From assembly GCA_026018925.1 (NCBI GenBank), contig JAKSZU010000013.1:75443791-75507790 (forward strand): 64,000 nucleotides of DNA, given 5' to 3'. The number at the start of each line of letters is the position of its first letter. The stretch's first letter is position 1. Below, one piece after another: positions 45,720-56,157 of this stretch. Made by a program: the position numbers and the translations under genes. A model generated the notes under the pieces. The model had not been told where the DNA came from, did no database searches, and saw only the letters and a list, made by a program, of their open reading frames with translations. Source of the DNA: Tupaia tana (taxonomy: Eukaryota > Chordata > Mammalia > Scandentia > Tupaiidae).

Positions 45720-46146
45720 AATATGGAAGATGTACTGCTGAGTGAGGCAAGCCAGGCTATGAAGGAGAGACATTGTATGTCCCCACTTAACATATACCGT
45801 TTGTCTGCATTCTATGTCGGAAACTGATTGACTAACAGTTGAACAAACACAAGAGATGGGTGTGAATGTCAGATGAGGTGTATGTGGAGGAGTGGGGCCC
45901 AACGAAAGACATTTAGAGAAGGGATACAGAGGTAGAGCATTGACGGGATGGGGAGGTGTGGTGTTATCTGTTGAAGATATTTCGATCAACGGGTCTGGGG
46001 AGAAATGTTCACATATCGAAATGGTCTCATTGTAAGCCAAACAATATGATTGAAAGTATATACAAAAATAAATAAAGTAATTAATAAAAATAAAAAAAAT
46101 AAAAAAAAATAAAGAGCCTAAAAAAAAAAAAAAAAAAAAAAAAAAC
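45720..46146 (+). mobile_element. L1 3' end, 5'-truncated, with A tail
   Basis: Starts ATGGAAGATGTACTGCTGAG (ORF2 end), 3' UTR as in 1-336, then AAATAAA-rich sequence and a 25-bp A run at about 46121-46145. No TSD is found around it or around the SINE-L1 pair. Confidence 0.85.
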
Positions 46147-46177
46147 CCATCAAAATAAAAGGTATGTAATTTCAGAT

Positions 46178-46276
46178 GGGGGCTGGCAGGTAGTATGGTG
46201 GTTAGGGAACTGGATTCCCACATGGCTGACCATAGTTCAAGTTCTGTACCTGATGACCTGAAAAATACACTGGATA

Positions 46277-46319
<43 letters not shown>

Positions 46320-46456
46320 CCAAAATCCCAGGAGAAGCATGGAGGAGAAGGAATTGCAGTGTGGCAATCTCCCTGGGGAATTATTTCTCACTTTCCCTCT
46401 CATTGTCTCTCTTCAACAATACATGCGTCCTATTGCTAAAACCTATTTTCAGAGAC
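46178..46456 (+). mobile_element. SINE, diverged, with GT expansion
   Basis: GGGGGCTGGCAGGTAGTATGG head, GTTCAAGTTC B box. The usual GTGTGCGTGC segment has grown into a GT microsatellite at 46282-46318. Then come GGAGAAGCATGGAGGAGAAG and the CT stretch. Confidence 0.85.
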
Positions 46457-46905
46457 AGAAAATAATAATTTCATAAAATTCAAACTACTTCAAATTAAAA
46501 TTGTCAGTAATATTCAAAATGACAGTAATTATAGTGTTTCGGGTAAAAAAAGCAAAATAAGAAATACAGAGATCTGAAAAGAAAAAATAAAAATAAATAT
46601 CTGTGAATGATAAAATTATGTATGTAAAAATACAGAAAAATGAGCAGCTACAATATTAGAATTAATAAATCATTTGACAAGGTCAAATAATACAATGTCA
46701 ATGTATGAAAATCAACTCTTATTCTAAGTATTCATGACTAAGAGTAGAAAATTACATTGTAAGCTATCTTTTAGTAAATAATTTTAAAATGTCAATAAAC
46801 ACATAATACCTAGGAATAAATCTAATCAAATATTAGATAACTATTCTGAAAATTATCAAACTTTTTTAGGGAAATTGAGAAAGGAAGAACCTATAACAAA
46901 ATAGA

Positions 46906-47707
46906 TATCTCAGGGTCTCAAGAATATCAGATTATTAGATATCAGTTGTTATCTTCTGAGAGTTTCTGGGAAACTACATGTACAGAAAACAACGAGCAGC
47001 ATGGCAATGGAATTGCCTTATTAGAGCTACATAAGGTCCTGAAACTCCAATTGAGTTGTTTTGGGGGAGAGGTTAATTTAGAATAAACAATGAAGGTTTC
47101 AAGGTCTAAGTAAAACCTCTAGCCCTTATGGGTTTTCAGTCTTAAGCTGTCATCAGCTTCTTGTCTTCTGCACATTAAAGATAAAATTATGAGATGTAAC
47201 TTTTATTTTCTAGGAAGACTGTTGACCTGTAAACACACTAAGGTAGGTGTAAAATACTAAAATTTCAAGAGTATTTTTTTCAGAGCTCTGAGAAGAAAAG
47301 ATAAATGCACTGGAGAGGTTTTTTTCGCTATTTCATGAGAAGCAAAATGAATAAATTTCATCAGGGTTTCTCTGAGTTCATATAATATTATTTTAAAATA
47401 TCTATTCCACATTTCATCATAACCTTTAGAATCTACTAATTTTACAGGTGATGTCTTAAATGCATAATTGACTTAAGGTCACAAACTCATTTAGAATAAA
47501 ATTTAAAATTACAAAGAAATTACTCACTATTAGTTCCTTGGAAATATTCAAAGGGTATGACACATTCCAGAAATGACAGGAGAAACATAAGGCAGTGATT
47601 TCAAATTGAGTGAACTGTTATAAATGGTAATGGAGGGGAGGTGAAGGGAGCCTGAATACATGAAAATGTACAAGGTATATATGTAACATTTTAAAATAAA
47701 ATCAGTT
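46906..47707. other. no recognisable feature
   Basis: AT-rich, nothing assignable. Confidence 0.5.
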
Positions 47708-47968
47708 GGGGAATCAGTAGATGGAGTAATGGTTATGTGGCTGGATGGACTCCCATGTAGTCAACTGGTTTGAGTCCTGGACTGGGCAGCTTAAAACCCA
47801 CGCTGGGAACATGTGCATATGTGCCCAAAATTCCAACAGGACAATGGAGGAGAAGGGATTTTGGTGGGGTCATCCCCCCCAGGGGATGATTTCTTGCTTT
47901 CTCTCTGTCTCTCTCTGGAGAGCACATGTGACCTATAGCAAAAATATCTCTCTTAAAAAAAAAAAAAT
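47708..47968 (+). mobile_element. SINE type A, first of a cluster of four
   Basis: GGGGAATCAGTAGATGGAGTAATGG head, TTTGAGTCCTGGAC, GGACAATGGAGGAGAAGGG, GACCTATAGCAAAAATATC and an A tail. Confidence 0.9.
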
Positions 47969-47978
47969 GAAGTTAGTT

Positions 47979-48250
47979 GGGGCAACCACGTGGTGTGGTG
48001 GTTAAGGCAGCTGGATCCCACATAGCCAACTAAATATGTTCAAGTCCTGAACCTGGCAGCTTGAAAAATATGCTGGTGCATATACTTGTATGCCCAAAAT
48101 CCCACAAAGAGAATGGAGAAGGAGGGTTTGCAGAGTGGCCATCCCCACTGAAGGGAAGGGTTGCTTTCTCACTGTCTCTTTCTCTCCCTCTCTTTCTCTC
48201 TTTTACTGGTGAGTGCACACACCTTATAACAAATTTAAAAAAAAATCTCA
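47979..48250 (+). mobile_element. SINE type A, second of cluster
   Basis: GGGGCAACCACGTGGTGTGGTGG head, GTTCAAGTCCTGAACC, AGAGAATGGAGAAGGAGGG, CT stretch, CACCTTATAACAAATTT plus A. It starts about 10 bp after the first copy. Confidence 0.85.
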
Positions 48251-48277
48251 GTATGCACACATGAAAACAAATTTATC

Positions 48278-48540
48278 AAGCCATTTGATGGTGCAATGAT
48301 ACATCGCAGAACTCCCATGTAGTTGACTGCTATTCAAGTCCTGGACCCAACAGCATGAAACACACTGGGCACGTGTGCATGCATGCCCAAAATCCTGAGA
48401 GTAAAATAAGGAGAAGGGATTGCAGTATGGCTATACCCCCGGGGGTGATATCTCACTTTCTGTCTCACTGTCTCTCTGTCTCTCCCTGTCTTTCTCGATA
48501 GTCAATGTGCCCTAGAGCAAAAATCTCTCTAAAAAATAAG
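48278..48540 (+). mobile_element. SINE type A, third of cluster
   Basis: CAAGCCATTTGATGGTGCAATG head, ATTCAAGTCCTGGACCC, GGGCACGTGTGCATGCATGCC, CT stretch, GCCCTAGAGCAAAAATCTCTC and an A-rich end. Confidence 0.85.
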
Positions 48541-48712
48541 ACAAAATAAAACTTACAAGTGAAATAAGTTTTCATCTAGAAAGCAAATGGTCAAGATAAG
48601 AAAAAGAAACTTTGAAAGTAAAAATATGAATAGCTTTAAATACACCAAAATAAAATTTTGCAGTAATGTAATTGACAAAGCTGAAAACAGCAAAAAAAAT
48701 TATCAATTACTG

Positions 48713-48955
48713 GGCCAACTGATGGAATGGTGGTTAAGGTGACAGGGACCCACATGGTCAACCACATGGTTTGAGTCTGGGACACAAAGGCCTGAAAAAC
48801 ACACCAAGCATCTGCAAGCATGTCCAAAATCCCAAAAGGAGAATTAGGAGAAGGGATTGTAGCATAACCATCCCTCATGGGGTGCTTTCTCTCTACCCTC
48901 CCCCACTTCCTGTCTCTCTCCAGTGAATACAATCACCCCCTAGCAATTTTTTTAT
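48713..48955 (+). mobile_element. SINE type A-like, fourth of cluster
   Basis: GGGCCAACTGATGGAATGGTGG head, GGTTTGAGTCTGGGAC, GAGAATTAGGAGAAGGG, CT-rich end and CCCCCTAGCAATTTT. No clean A tail. Confidence 0.8.
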
Positions 48956-49036
48956 TGCCTTAGAAACATATTTTAACTATTACAGTCTCTATATTTTTCC
49001 AAAGTTAACTACAGTATCATTTTTATGACATTTTTA

Positions 49037-49126
49037 AAATTTACATTTACCTACTGCACATCTTTACAGTGTATACAACATGGCTTTCCCAAGCATGAAT
49101 ATAGTGCATATTTTTTTTCTTTTTTT

Positions 49127-49181
<55 letters not shown>

Positions 49182-49490
49182 CTTATTGGGCACGTGCACT
49201 CGCCAGAAAGACAGAGAGAGACAGAGAGACAGAAAGCAAGAAATCACTCCCCAGGGGGATGGCCACACCACAATCCCTTCTCCTCCATTCTCCTCTCGGG
49301 ATCCTGGGCATGCACGCACACGTGCCCGGCGTGAGTTTAAGCCACCGGGTCCGGGACACAAACCGCTGTATACTACATGGGAGTCCAGCAAGATAGCCAT
49401 TACACTAACTGCTGGTCCCAATATAGTGCATATTAATTAAGCCACAGATATTACTATACACATTATCGTCAACAGATAATTTTTAATTTT
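49037..49490 (-). mobile_element. L1 3' terminal fragment, interrupted by SINE
   Basis: Pieces 49037-49112 and 49435-49490 carry, in plus orientation, the TTACATTTACCTACTGCACA and CAAGCATGAATATAGTGCAT blocks and then ACATTATCGTCAACAGATAA, as in the antisense L1 3' UTR at 50215-50330. Only about 130 bp of L1 remains. Confidence 0.75.
49113..49419 (-). mobile_element. tRNA-derived SINE, type A, with (T)49 tail
   Basis: T run at 49133-49181 (A tail), GGGCACGTGCACTCGCC, GA stretch and a head ending TAACTGCTGGTCCC. Perfect 15-bp TSD AATATAGTGCATATT at 49098-49112 and 49420-49434. Confidence 0.95.
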
Positions 49491-50185
49491 TGTGTCTGCA
49501 CTCTCTCTGGCAAATCAAAAATAAAAAAAAAAAAGAACATGTCAATCGCTGATACTGAAGTGCTACAGGGTTTGTGGGCATTTTTACATATGCTTAGAGT
49601 AACATGTAACTGCTCTGGTGCACGTTTTTAACTACGAATTATTATTGTTTTTCTTAAGGACTCATTTAACAATGAAACAAAGGGGAATATAGTTTTAGTT
49701 TATAGTCAGAAAGAAAAACATTATTATAAACCTCTATTCATTCCTGTCTAAGTATCTACAGGCTTTGAAAAATTCCAGTTAACCTTCCACTGCTCAAGTT
49801 TCATCCCTGGAAATTCATTCAATCACAGATTGAAAGTACTTTTTCAAAAATCAGTTGTATCTGTAGTGAAACGTATAGCCATTTATTATTGTTGTAATTC
49901 CATAAACAATACCATAGTATTATCAAAACATTTACATTATATTAGGTATTACAAGTACTCCATAGAGATATTTAAAGTATAGGATGTGTAGGTTTTATGC
50001 ACTATTATACCATTTTGTTTAAGAGACTAGAATGCCTAAGGTATTTGTAAGAATCTTGGGTAAGAATCTTGAACCAAATCCCCACAAATATAACAGGATA
50101 ATTATATTCCTAGTCAAGAGGAGATGCCATTCTCTTTTCTTCTTCGATGTCCTACACTGTAGTTACAGCGTCAATCCAACATTGA
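49491..50185. other. no recognisable feature
   Basis: AT-rich, nothing assignable. Confidence 0.5.
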
Positions 50186-50839
50186 GTGCTTAAATTCTTT
50201 TTTTAATTTAATTTTATTTTATACATTTAATCACTATACATCATTTAGCTTGTAAATTGAATTTACCCAACATGAATACACTTCACATCAGTCCAATTGA
50301 GGGTACAAAATACGTTATCATCAACATATAATAATCCGTTTTTTCGTTCCATAAATGTCTTGCCTCCCTATTTTTTTCCTTAATTCTTTCTTACACTCTC
50401 CCCCTTTTTCCAGCCATTTGTCACCATATCTATAACTATTTTCAGTGCTTCTATGTCCTCTAATCTTTCCGTTTCCACCATAGAGTGTAGACAATAGGTA
50501 TATATTAAGTGGAGACATACAATATCTCTCTTTCATAGCCTGGCTTGTTTCACTCAGCAGTAAATCTTCCATATCCATCCACTGCCTATCAAATGCCAAG
50601 GTTTGGGTTTTTTTTTGTTTGTTTGTTTAATGGCTGAGTAGTATTCCATAGAGTATATGTGTTATATTTTTCCAGTCTATTAATCTGTTCATGGACATTT
50701 GGGTTGATTCCATGTTTAGCAATTGTGAATAATCCTACAATAAGTATAGATGTGCAAGCACTTTTCCAACTGAGTGTTCTTGGGTAAATACCCAGGTGTG
50801 GAAGTGCAGGGTCAAATGGTAGTTCTATTTGTAGGTCTT

Positions 50840-51112
50840 TTTTTTTTTTTTTTTTTTTTTTTTTGAAAGGTTTTTGCTATAGGGATGTGTACGCTCGCCA
50901 GACAGAGAGAGACAGAGAGACAGAAAGCGAGAAATCACTCCCCAGGGGGATGGCCACGCTGCAATCCCTTCTCCTCTGTTCATTTCTCGGGATCCTGGGC
51001 ACGCACACACACGCGCCCGGCATGAGTTTTAAGCCACCAGGTCTGGACACGAACCGTGGTCAACTACATGGGAGTCCAGTGACATAGCCATTATGCTAAC
51101 TGCTGGTTCCAG
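50840..51112 (-). mobile_element. tRNA-derived SINE, type A, at an L1 deletion
   Basis: T run at 50840-50864, GGTTTTTGCTATAGGG, full body and a head ending GCTAACTGCTGGTTCC. The flanks do not repeat (TAGGTC on the left, AGAGTTGATT on the right). In mammalian L1s about 0.7 kb of ORF2 lies between those two flanking blocks, so the SINE sits at a deletion. Confidence 0.9.
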
Positions 51113-52186
51113 AGTTGATTTTTGTTAATGGTGAGAGATAGGTGATCAGATTCATCTTTCTGCAGATGGATATTCAGTTTTTGCAGCACCATTTGCTAAA
51201 GAGTTTTTCCTTTTTGCACGACATTGACTGGTACCCTTTGTCAAAAATCAGTTGGCTGTATGTAATGAGGTTTATTTCTGGAGTCTCTATTCTGTTCTAT
51301 TGGTCCACATGTCTGTTTTTGTGCAAATGTCATGCTATTTTGATTATCACAGATTTGTAATTTATTTTAGGGCCAGGGAGTTAAATGCCACCCACTTCAC
51401 TCTTCTTGCACAGGATTGCTTTGGCAATATGAGTTTTTTTTTACGATTCCAGACATAAATCATTCTATGATTTTCTTTTCTAGATCTTTGAAGAATATCT
51501 TTGATAATTTTATAGGAATTGCATTAAATATGTAGATTAATTTGGGTAGAATTGTCATTTTGATTGTATTAATTTTTCCAATCCAGGAACGTGGGGTGTC
51601 CTTTTACTTTATTGGTTCATTTTAGATATCTTTTTAAAGATTTTCATAGTTTTCCTTGTAGAGATTTTTTACTTCGTTGGTTAGATTTATTCCCATGTAC
51701 CTTATACTTTTTGTGGCTATAGTAAATGGGATTACCTTCTTCATTTCTACCTCTGTCTGCTTGTTGTTTGTATATAGAAATATATAGATTTTTTGTAAGT
51801 TTATTTTGTATCCTGCCACTTTGTTGTATTCATTTATTACTTTGAGAAGTTTTCTCATGGATACTTTGTGTCTTCTATATATATATGTCCTGCAATCTGC
51901 AAGTAAGATAATTTCAACTCTTCTTTCCCTACATGAATGCCTTTTATTTCATTCTCTTTTCTGACATGCATTGACTAGGACTTCCAGCACTATATTTAAA
52001 GGAGTGGAGAAAGTGGAAGCTTTGTCTTGTGTCAATTTTAGTATCTTGTATCAGCTGAAAGCTTTTCCTCATTCAGTATGACATTAGCTATAGGTTTTTA
52101 ATAAATGTCTTTTATTGTGTTAAGAAATGATCCTTCTATGCCAATTTTGCTGTGTCTTATACATGCAGGGATTTTGTATTTTTTTT

Positions 52187-52448
52187 TTTTTTTTTGAGAG
52201 GTTTTTCGCAATAGGGCGCGTGCGCTCGCCAGACAGACAGAGAGAGACATAGAGACAGAAAGCGAGAAATCACCCCCCAGGGGGGATGGTCACGCCGCAA
52301 TCCCTTCTCCTCCATTCTCCTCTCGGGATCTTGGGCACGCACGCACACGCGCCCGGCGTGAGTTGTAAGCCACTGGGTCCGAGACGCGAACCGCGGTCGA
52401 CTACGTGGGAGTCCAGTGACATAGCCATTACGCTAACTGCTGGTTCCC
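52187..52448 (-). mobile_element. tRNA-derived SINE, type A (GGGAACC subtype), in L1 ORF2
   Basis: GAGAGGTTTTTCGCAATAGGG tail side, ACATAGAGAC, GGATGGTCACGCC and a head ending GCTAACTGCTGGTTCCC. 17-bp TSD GGGATTTTGTATTTTTT at 52170-52186 and 52449-52465 (the T end merges with the tail). Confidence 0.95.
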
Positions 52449-54359
52449 GGGATTTTGTATTTTTTCAAATGCTTTTTTTTTTTTGAATCTATTGAAATGA
52501 CCATATGATTTTTATCGTTCTTTCTGTTAATATGGTATATTACTTTTATGATTTAGTGTGTGTTGAAACATCCTTGCATCCCTTGAATAAATACGTGGTC
52601 ATATGAATAATACTTTTTATATATCGTTCAATATGATTTGATAGTATCTTGTTGAAAATGTTTGCACCTATATTCATCAGAGATATTGGTCTGTGTTTTC
52701 CTTTCTTGTTGTGTCTTTATTTGTTTGGAGACCGAGGGTGATAGAGGCTTCATAAAATTAATTTGTGAGGGTTCTTCCTTTTTGAATCTTTAGAAATAAC
52801 TTGAGTAGAATGGGGTTTACTCTTCTTTAAAAGTTCTGTAGAATTCAGAAGTGAACCCATCAGGGCCTGGGCTTTTCTTTGTTGGGAGGTTGTTTATTAC
52901 TGATTCAATTTCATTGCTTGTTATGGGTCTGTTCAGGCTTTTTATGTCCTCCTGAGTTGATCTTAGTAGATTACATGTGTCCAGGAATTTGTCCATTTCA
53001 TTTACGTTTTCTTGTTTGTTGGTGTATAGTCACTCATAGTATCCTCTAATGATGTTTTGAGTTTCTATTATGTCTGTTATAATATTGCCTGCTTCATTGC
53101 ACATTTTATTTATCTGGTTTCTTTCTCTATTATTCTTAATTAGTCTAGCTAATTGTATGCCAATCTTTTTCTTAAAAAAAAAAAACAGCTTTAGGTTTCA
53201 TTTATTTTCTGTATAGTTAATTTATTTTCTGTTTCATTTATTTCTGCTCAAATATTTACTATTTTTCTCATGACCTTCTTTTTGGATTTTCTTTGGCAGT
53301 TGTTTTTCCAGTTCCTTGAGGTATGATGTTTGGTTGTTCATTTGTTACCTTTCCATTGTTTTCTTATGTGCATTAATTGGTATGAACTTTCCTCTTATGA
53401 CTGCTTTTATTGTGTTCCATAGATTATGGAAACTCATGTATTCATTATCATTCATTTCCATGACTCCTTTGATTTCAGTCTTAATTTCTTAGTTGCCAAA
53501 TCATTTATGAGTAAGTTGCTTATTTTCCATGTGTTTATGTATTTTCAAGGTTTTCTTTTTTTTTTCCGGAAATTGATATTGAGTTTGACTCCATCATGGG
53601 CAGAGAAGATGCAGGTTATAGTTTCCATTCCTTTGAATTTGTAAAGGTTTGATTTGTGCTCTATTATGTGGTCAGTCTTCAAAAAGGTACCATGCAGGAG
53701 TAAGAAAAATATATATTTTGTGGGTATTGAGTGGAAAGTTCTGTAGAGGTTTGTTAAGTCCACTTGATTTATAGTATTGTTTAGGTCCTGTATCTCTTTG
53801 CTTATTTTTTCTCTAGTTAATCTATGTAAAGTAGAAAATGGGGTGTTGAGATCTGCAACAGTTAGTGTGTTATAATCTATCTCTGCTATTAGATCTAGCA
53901 GTCTCTCCTTCACATATATGGGTGTTCCTGAATTGGGTACATAGATATTTATAAGTGTTACATTTTTTTTTTGATGAATTAGCCCTTTTACCACTATATA
54001 ATGCCCTTTTTCATATCTTCTTACAGGTTTTGTCTTAAAGCCTATTTTGTTTGAAATTAGTATCACTATTCCCACCCTTTTTTGGTTTCCATTTGCATGG
54101 AATACCTTTTTCAAGCTCTTCATTTTTATTCTATGTAGGTCTTTATCCATGTGTTTTTTGTAGGTAACAAACAGAAGGTTCCTGGTTTGTTTTTGTTTTT
54201 TGTTTGTTTGTTTGTTTGTTTGCTTGCTTGTATTTAGTTGGTCTGTGCATCTTGATTGTAGAATTTAAACCATTAACTTTCAATATTATTATTGATATTT
54301 TTGGACTTTTTTTTCCCTTCTATTTGTTTGTCTGTCTTTAGTTTTCTTGGCATTCCCCT

Positions 54360-55270
54360 CCCTTCAAAACTTCTTGAAAAGTTAGTCTGGAATTGGTAAA
54401 TTCTTTTAGGTTTTGTTTATCTGAGTATATTTTTATCTTTTCTTTCCATTTGAAGTATAATCTTGCCAGGTATAGTAATCTTGATTTTCATTTAGCATTT
54501 TGAATATATTTTCCCGTTCTTTCCTTACTTGCATTATTTTTGGTGAACGGTCCAATGTTAGCCTGATGGGAATACCTTCGTAAGTAACTTGATGTTTCTC
54601 TCTTGCCAATTTTAGTGCCTTGTCTTTGTCTGTGGTATTGACCAATCTTCTTATGAGGTGTTGTGGAGAAGATCTTGAGTTGATTCTATTTGAGGTCCTT
54701 TATATTTCTTGGGTCTGGATTTGTGAATGCTTCTCTAGATTTGGAAAGTTTTCTTCCAGAATTTTGTAGAATAGGTTATCAATATTCATATTAGTTTCTT
54801 CACCTTCCAGGATACAAATTATCTGATTGTTTGGGTGTTTAATGGTATCTAGTACTTCTCGTATGTTATCTTCTTTTTTTTGGTTATTTTCTGTCTTTTT
54901 TGTTAATTTTTTCTAGGTCAGAGGTTTTGTCTTCTATATCTGAGATTTGATCTTCTGAAAAATCTAATCTGCTTTTAATTGTTTCAAGAAAGGTTTGGAT
55001 TCTGTGTACAGCCTTCATCTCTAATTACATTGTTTAATTTCTTGTGGTGTCTATTTCTTCTTTCCAATTGTGAAGGACTTCCTCATCTCCTGGAGCTTGT
55101 TGTATCTTTTCTCTTGCATCTTCTGGAGTTCATTGTCTCTTTTCTCTTGTATCTTGTTTAGTTTTGTCACTATGAATATTCTGAATTGTTTATCTGGCAT
55201 TTCCATGAGTTCCATTGTACTATCTGTAGATGATGAGGAACTGATCTTTTCCCTTGAGAGAGAGATTTTT
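54360..55270 (-). pseudogene. L1 ORF1 (RNA-binding chaperone), dead
   Basis: ORF1 normally forms trimers that bind the L1 RNA. The open piece 54645-54433 (70 codons) matches the ORF1 C-terminal domain: it starts with MVNTTDKDKALKLAREK, then GIPIRLTLDRS and later QDYYTWQDYTSNGKKR. Upstream, in another frame, come the RNA-recognition region (about 54650-54900) and a Lys/Glu-rich N-terminal coiled-coil region (about 55080-55240). Stops and frameshifts separate these pieces. Confidence 0.8.
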
Positions 55271-56144
55271 TTTTTTTTTTGATACTTTTTGTGCTTCTAT
55301 ACTGGTTTCTGGCTATCTGATGGAGTATGTCTTTCTTTTTTTTGGAGAGGTTTTTTGCCATAGGGCGTGTGCGCTCTCCAGACAGACAGAGAGAGACAGA
55401 GAGACAGAAAGCGAGAAATCACCCCCCAGGGGGGATGGCCACTCCACAATCCCTTCTCCTCCGTTCTCCTCTCGGGATCTTGGGCACGCACACATGCACG
55501 TCCGGCGTGAGTTTTAAGCCACCAGGTCCGGGACGCAAACCGCAGTCGACTACATGGGAGTCCAGTGACATAGCCATTACACTAACTGCTGGTCCCTGGA
55601 GTATGTATTTTTTCCTAAATTCTTGGAGTTAATTCTGAGCATTCAAAGGTGTGTGTGAGGAGGTGATCCATGATCATTCTGCAGCTCCATCTGCCTGATG
55701 CTCACCTAGCAACCTGCACTTTTGAAACTGTAACTGAATAATTCAAAGGTCTCCCAGTTTCCAGAGAGCAGGTGTACCTGGGGCTGAGCTGCTGAGTTTC
55801 AACTGAGGAAGAAGGCAGGGGTTGCACAGTGAACAAACGATAAAGTCTGAGAGTTCACAGGCATCTGGGAAGAGATACGTGTGTCTCTTAGTGCTCCACC
55901 TTCCTGCTGTTCACCGTACATTCAGGAGTCAGGCCAGTCCTTGCTGGGGCAGATGTTCCTATGGTGGGGATGGGAAAAAGAGTGACTCTCCAACTCCTAA
56001 TTACCACACCTGAGAATGACATTAATAAGCATGTGGGAAGAAATGTGCTGGGCTCTCTTAGCAGCTCTGTCTCCCTGCCACTCACTGTACAGACAACCCC
56101 ATCCTTGCTGAGGCAATGTCCCAATGGAGTGGAGGAGTTGGGCT
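55271..56144 (-). other. L1 5' UTR (internal promoter region), SINE-interrupted
   Basis: GC-richer than the flanks and without long frames, ending exactly at the right TSD (56145). This is where an L1 carries its own Pol II promoter. Repeated blocks such as CTCCACCTTCCTGC/CTCTGTCTCCCTGCC and CACTGTACA/CACCGTACA (55898-55920 and 56067-56092) suggest a monomeric or duplicated promoter arrangement of about 170 bp. Confidence 0.6.
55331..55596 (-). mobile_element. tRNA-derived SINE, type A, in L1 5' UTR
   Basis: TTTGGAGAGGTTTTTTGCCATAGGG tail side, complete body, head ending CACTAACTGCTGGTCCC. 10-bp TSD TGGAGTATGT at 55321-55330 and 55597-55606. Confidence 0.95.
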
Positions 56145-56157
56145 GTGCTTAAATTCT

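Larger units (their letters stand above)
44085..46905 (+). pseudogene. L1 ORF2 remnant, host of several nested insertions
   Basis: Plus strand, in pieces 44085-44423, 44687-44914, 45170-45459 and 46457-46905. The order follows L1 ORF2: AACCAAAAGCTAATTTTTAAAGG-like text at 44320 (before the reverse-transcriptase domain), GGTGAATTCTTCTAAAC at 44876, and AATACCTAGGAATAAATCTAATC-like text at 46806 (downstream of the reverse-transcriptase domain). Stop codons and frameshifts are frequent. It is broken by SINEs at 44424, 44915, 45460 and 46178 and by an L1 3' end at 45720. It encodes nothing. Confidence 0.75.
50321..54280 (-). pseudogene. L1 ORF2 (endonuclease-reverse transcriptase), dead
   Basis: In an intact L1, ORF2 nicks target DNA and reverse transcribes the L1 RNA. 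Here the longest endonuclease piece is the open stretch 54150-53545 (201 codons). It keeps the NIYVPN and LNTPFS motifs and a DHI motif, but the usual SDH near the end reads SAH, so one catalytic Asp is lost. Upstream, at about 54170-54230, a CAAA microsatellite has scrambled the segment holding the conserved Glu (QETH in active copies). In the reverse transcriptase the Phe/Tyr-Ala-Asp-Asp motif reads Leu-Ala-Asp-Cys (codons at 51892-51903), so the second Asp is gone. A post-RT piece is open at 51858-51634 (74 codons). The C-terminal piece 50599-50321 stays open for 92 codons, past the usual end. SINEs at 52187-52448 and 50840-51112 split the gene, the latter in place of about 0.7 kb. Confidence 0.88.
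50199..56144 (-). mobile_element. L1 LINE, full-span insertion with TSD, internally deleted
   Basis: Minus strand. Perfect 13-bp TSD GTGCTTAAATTCT at 50186-50198 and 56145-56157 fixes both ends. 5' UTR is about 55271-56144, ORF1 about 54360-55270, ORF2 about 50321-54280, then the 3' UTR with its tail at 50199-50230. Three type A SINEs sit inside (50840, 52187, 55331). Without them about 5.1 kb remains, short of the 6 kb or more usual for L1. Most of the loss is in ORF2 at the 50840 SINE. Both ORFs are broken, so it is inactive. Confidence 0.92.

Noticed and set aside
45657-46403. 248-codon open frame on the minus strand, the longest in the window
   Set aside because: It runs antisense through a SINE, an A-rich L1 tail and an L1 3' end, with long Phe and His-Thr runs from poly-T and CA tracts. 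It is not a gene.
47708-48955. CRISPR-like or satellite array
   Set aside because: The repeated units are four diverged SINEs with unequal gaps, not short exact repeats with regular spacers.
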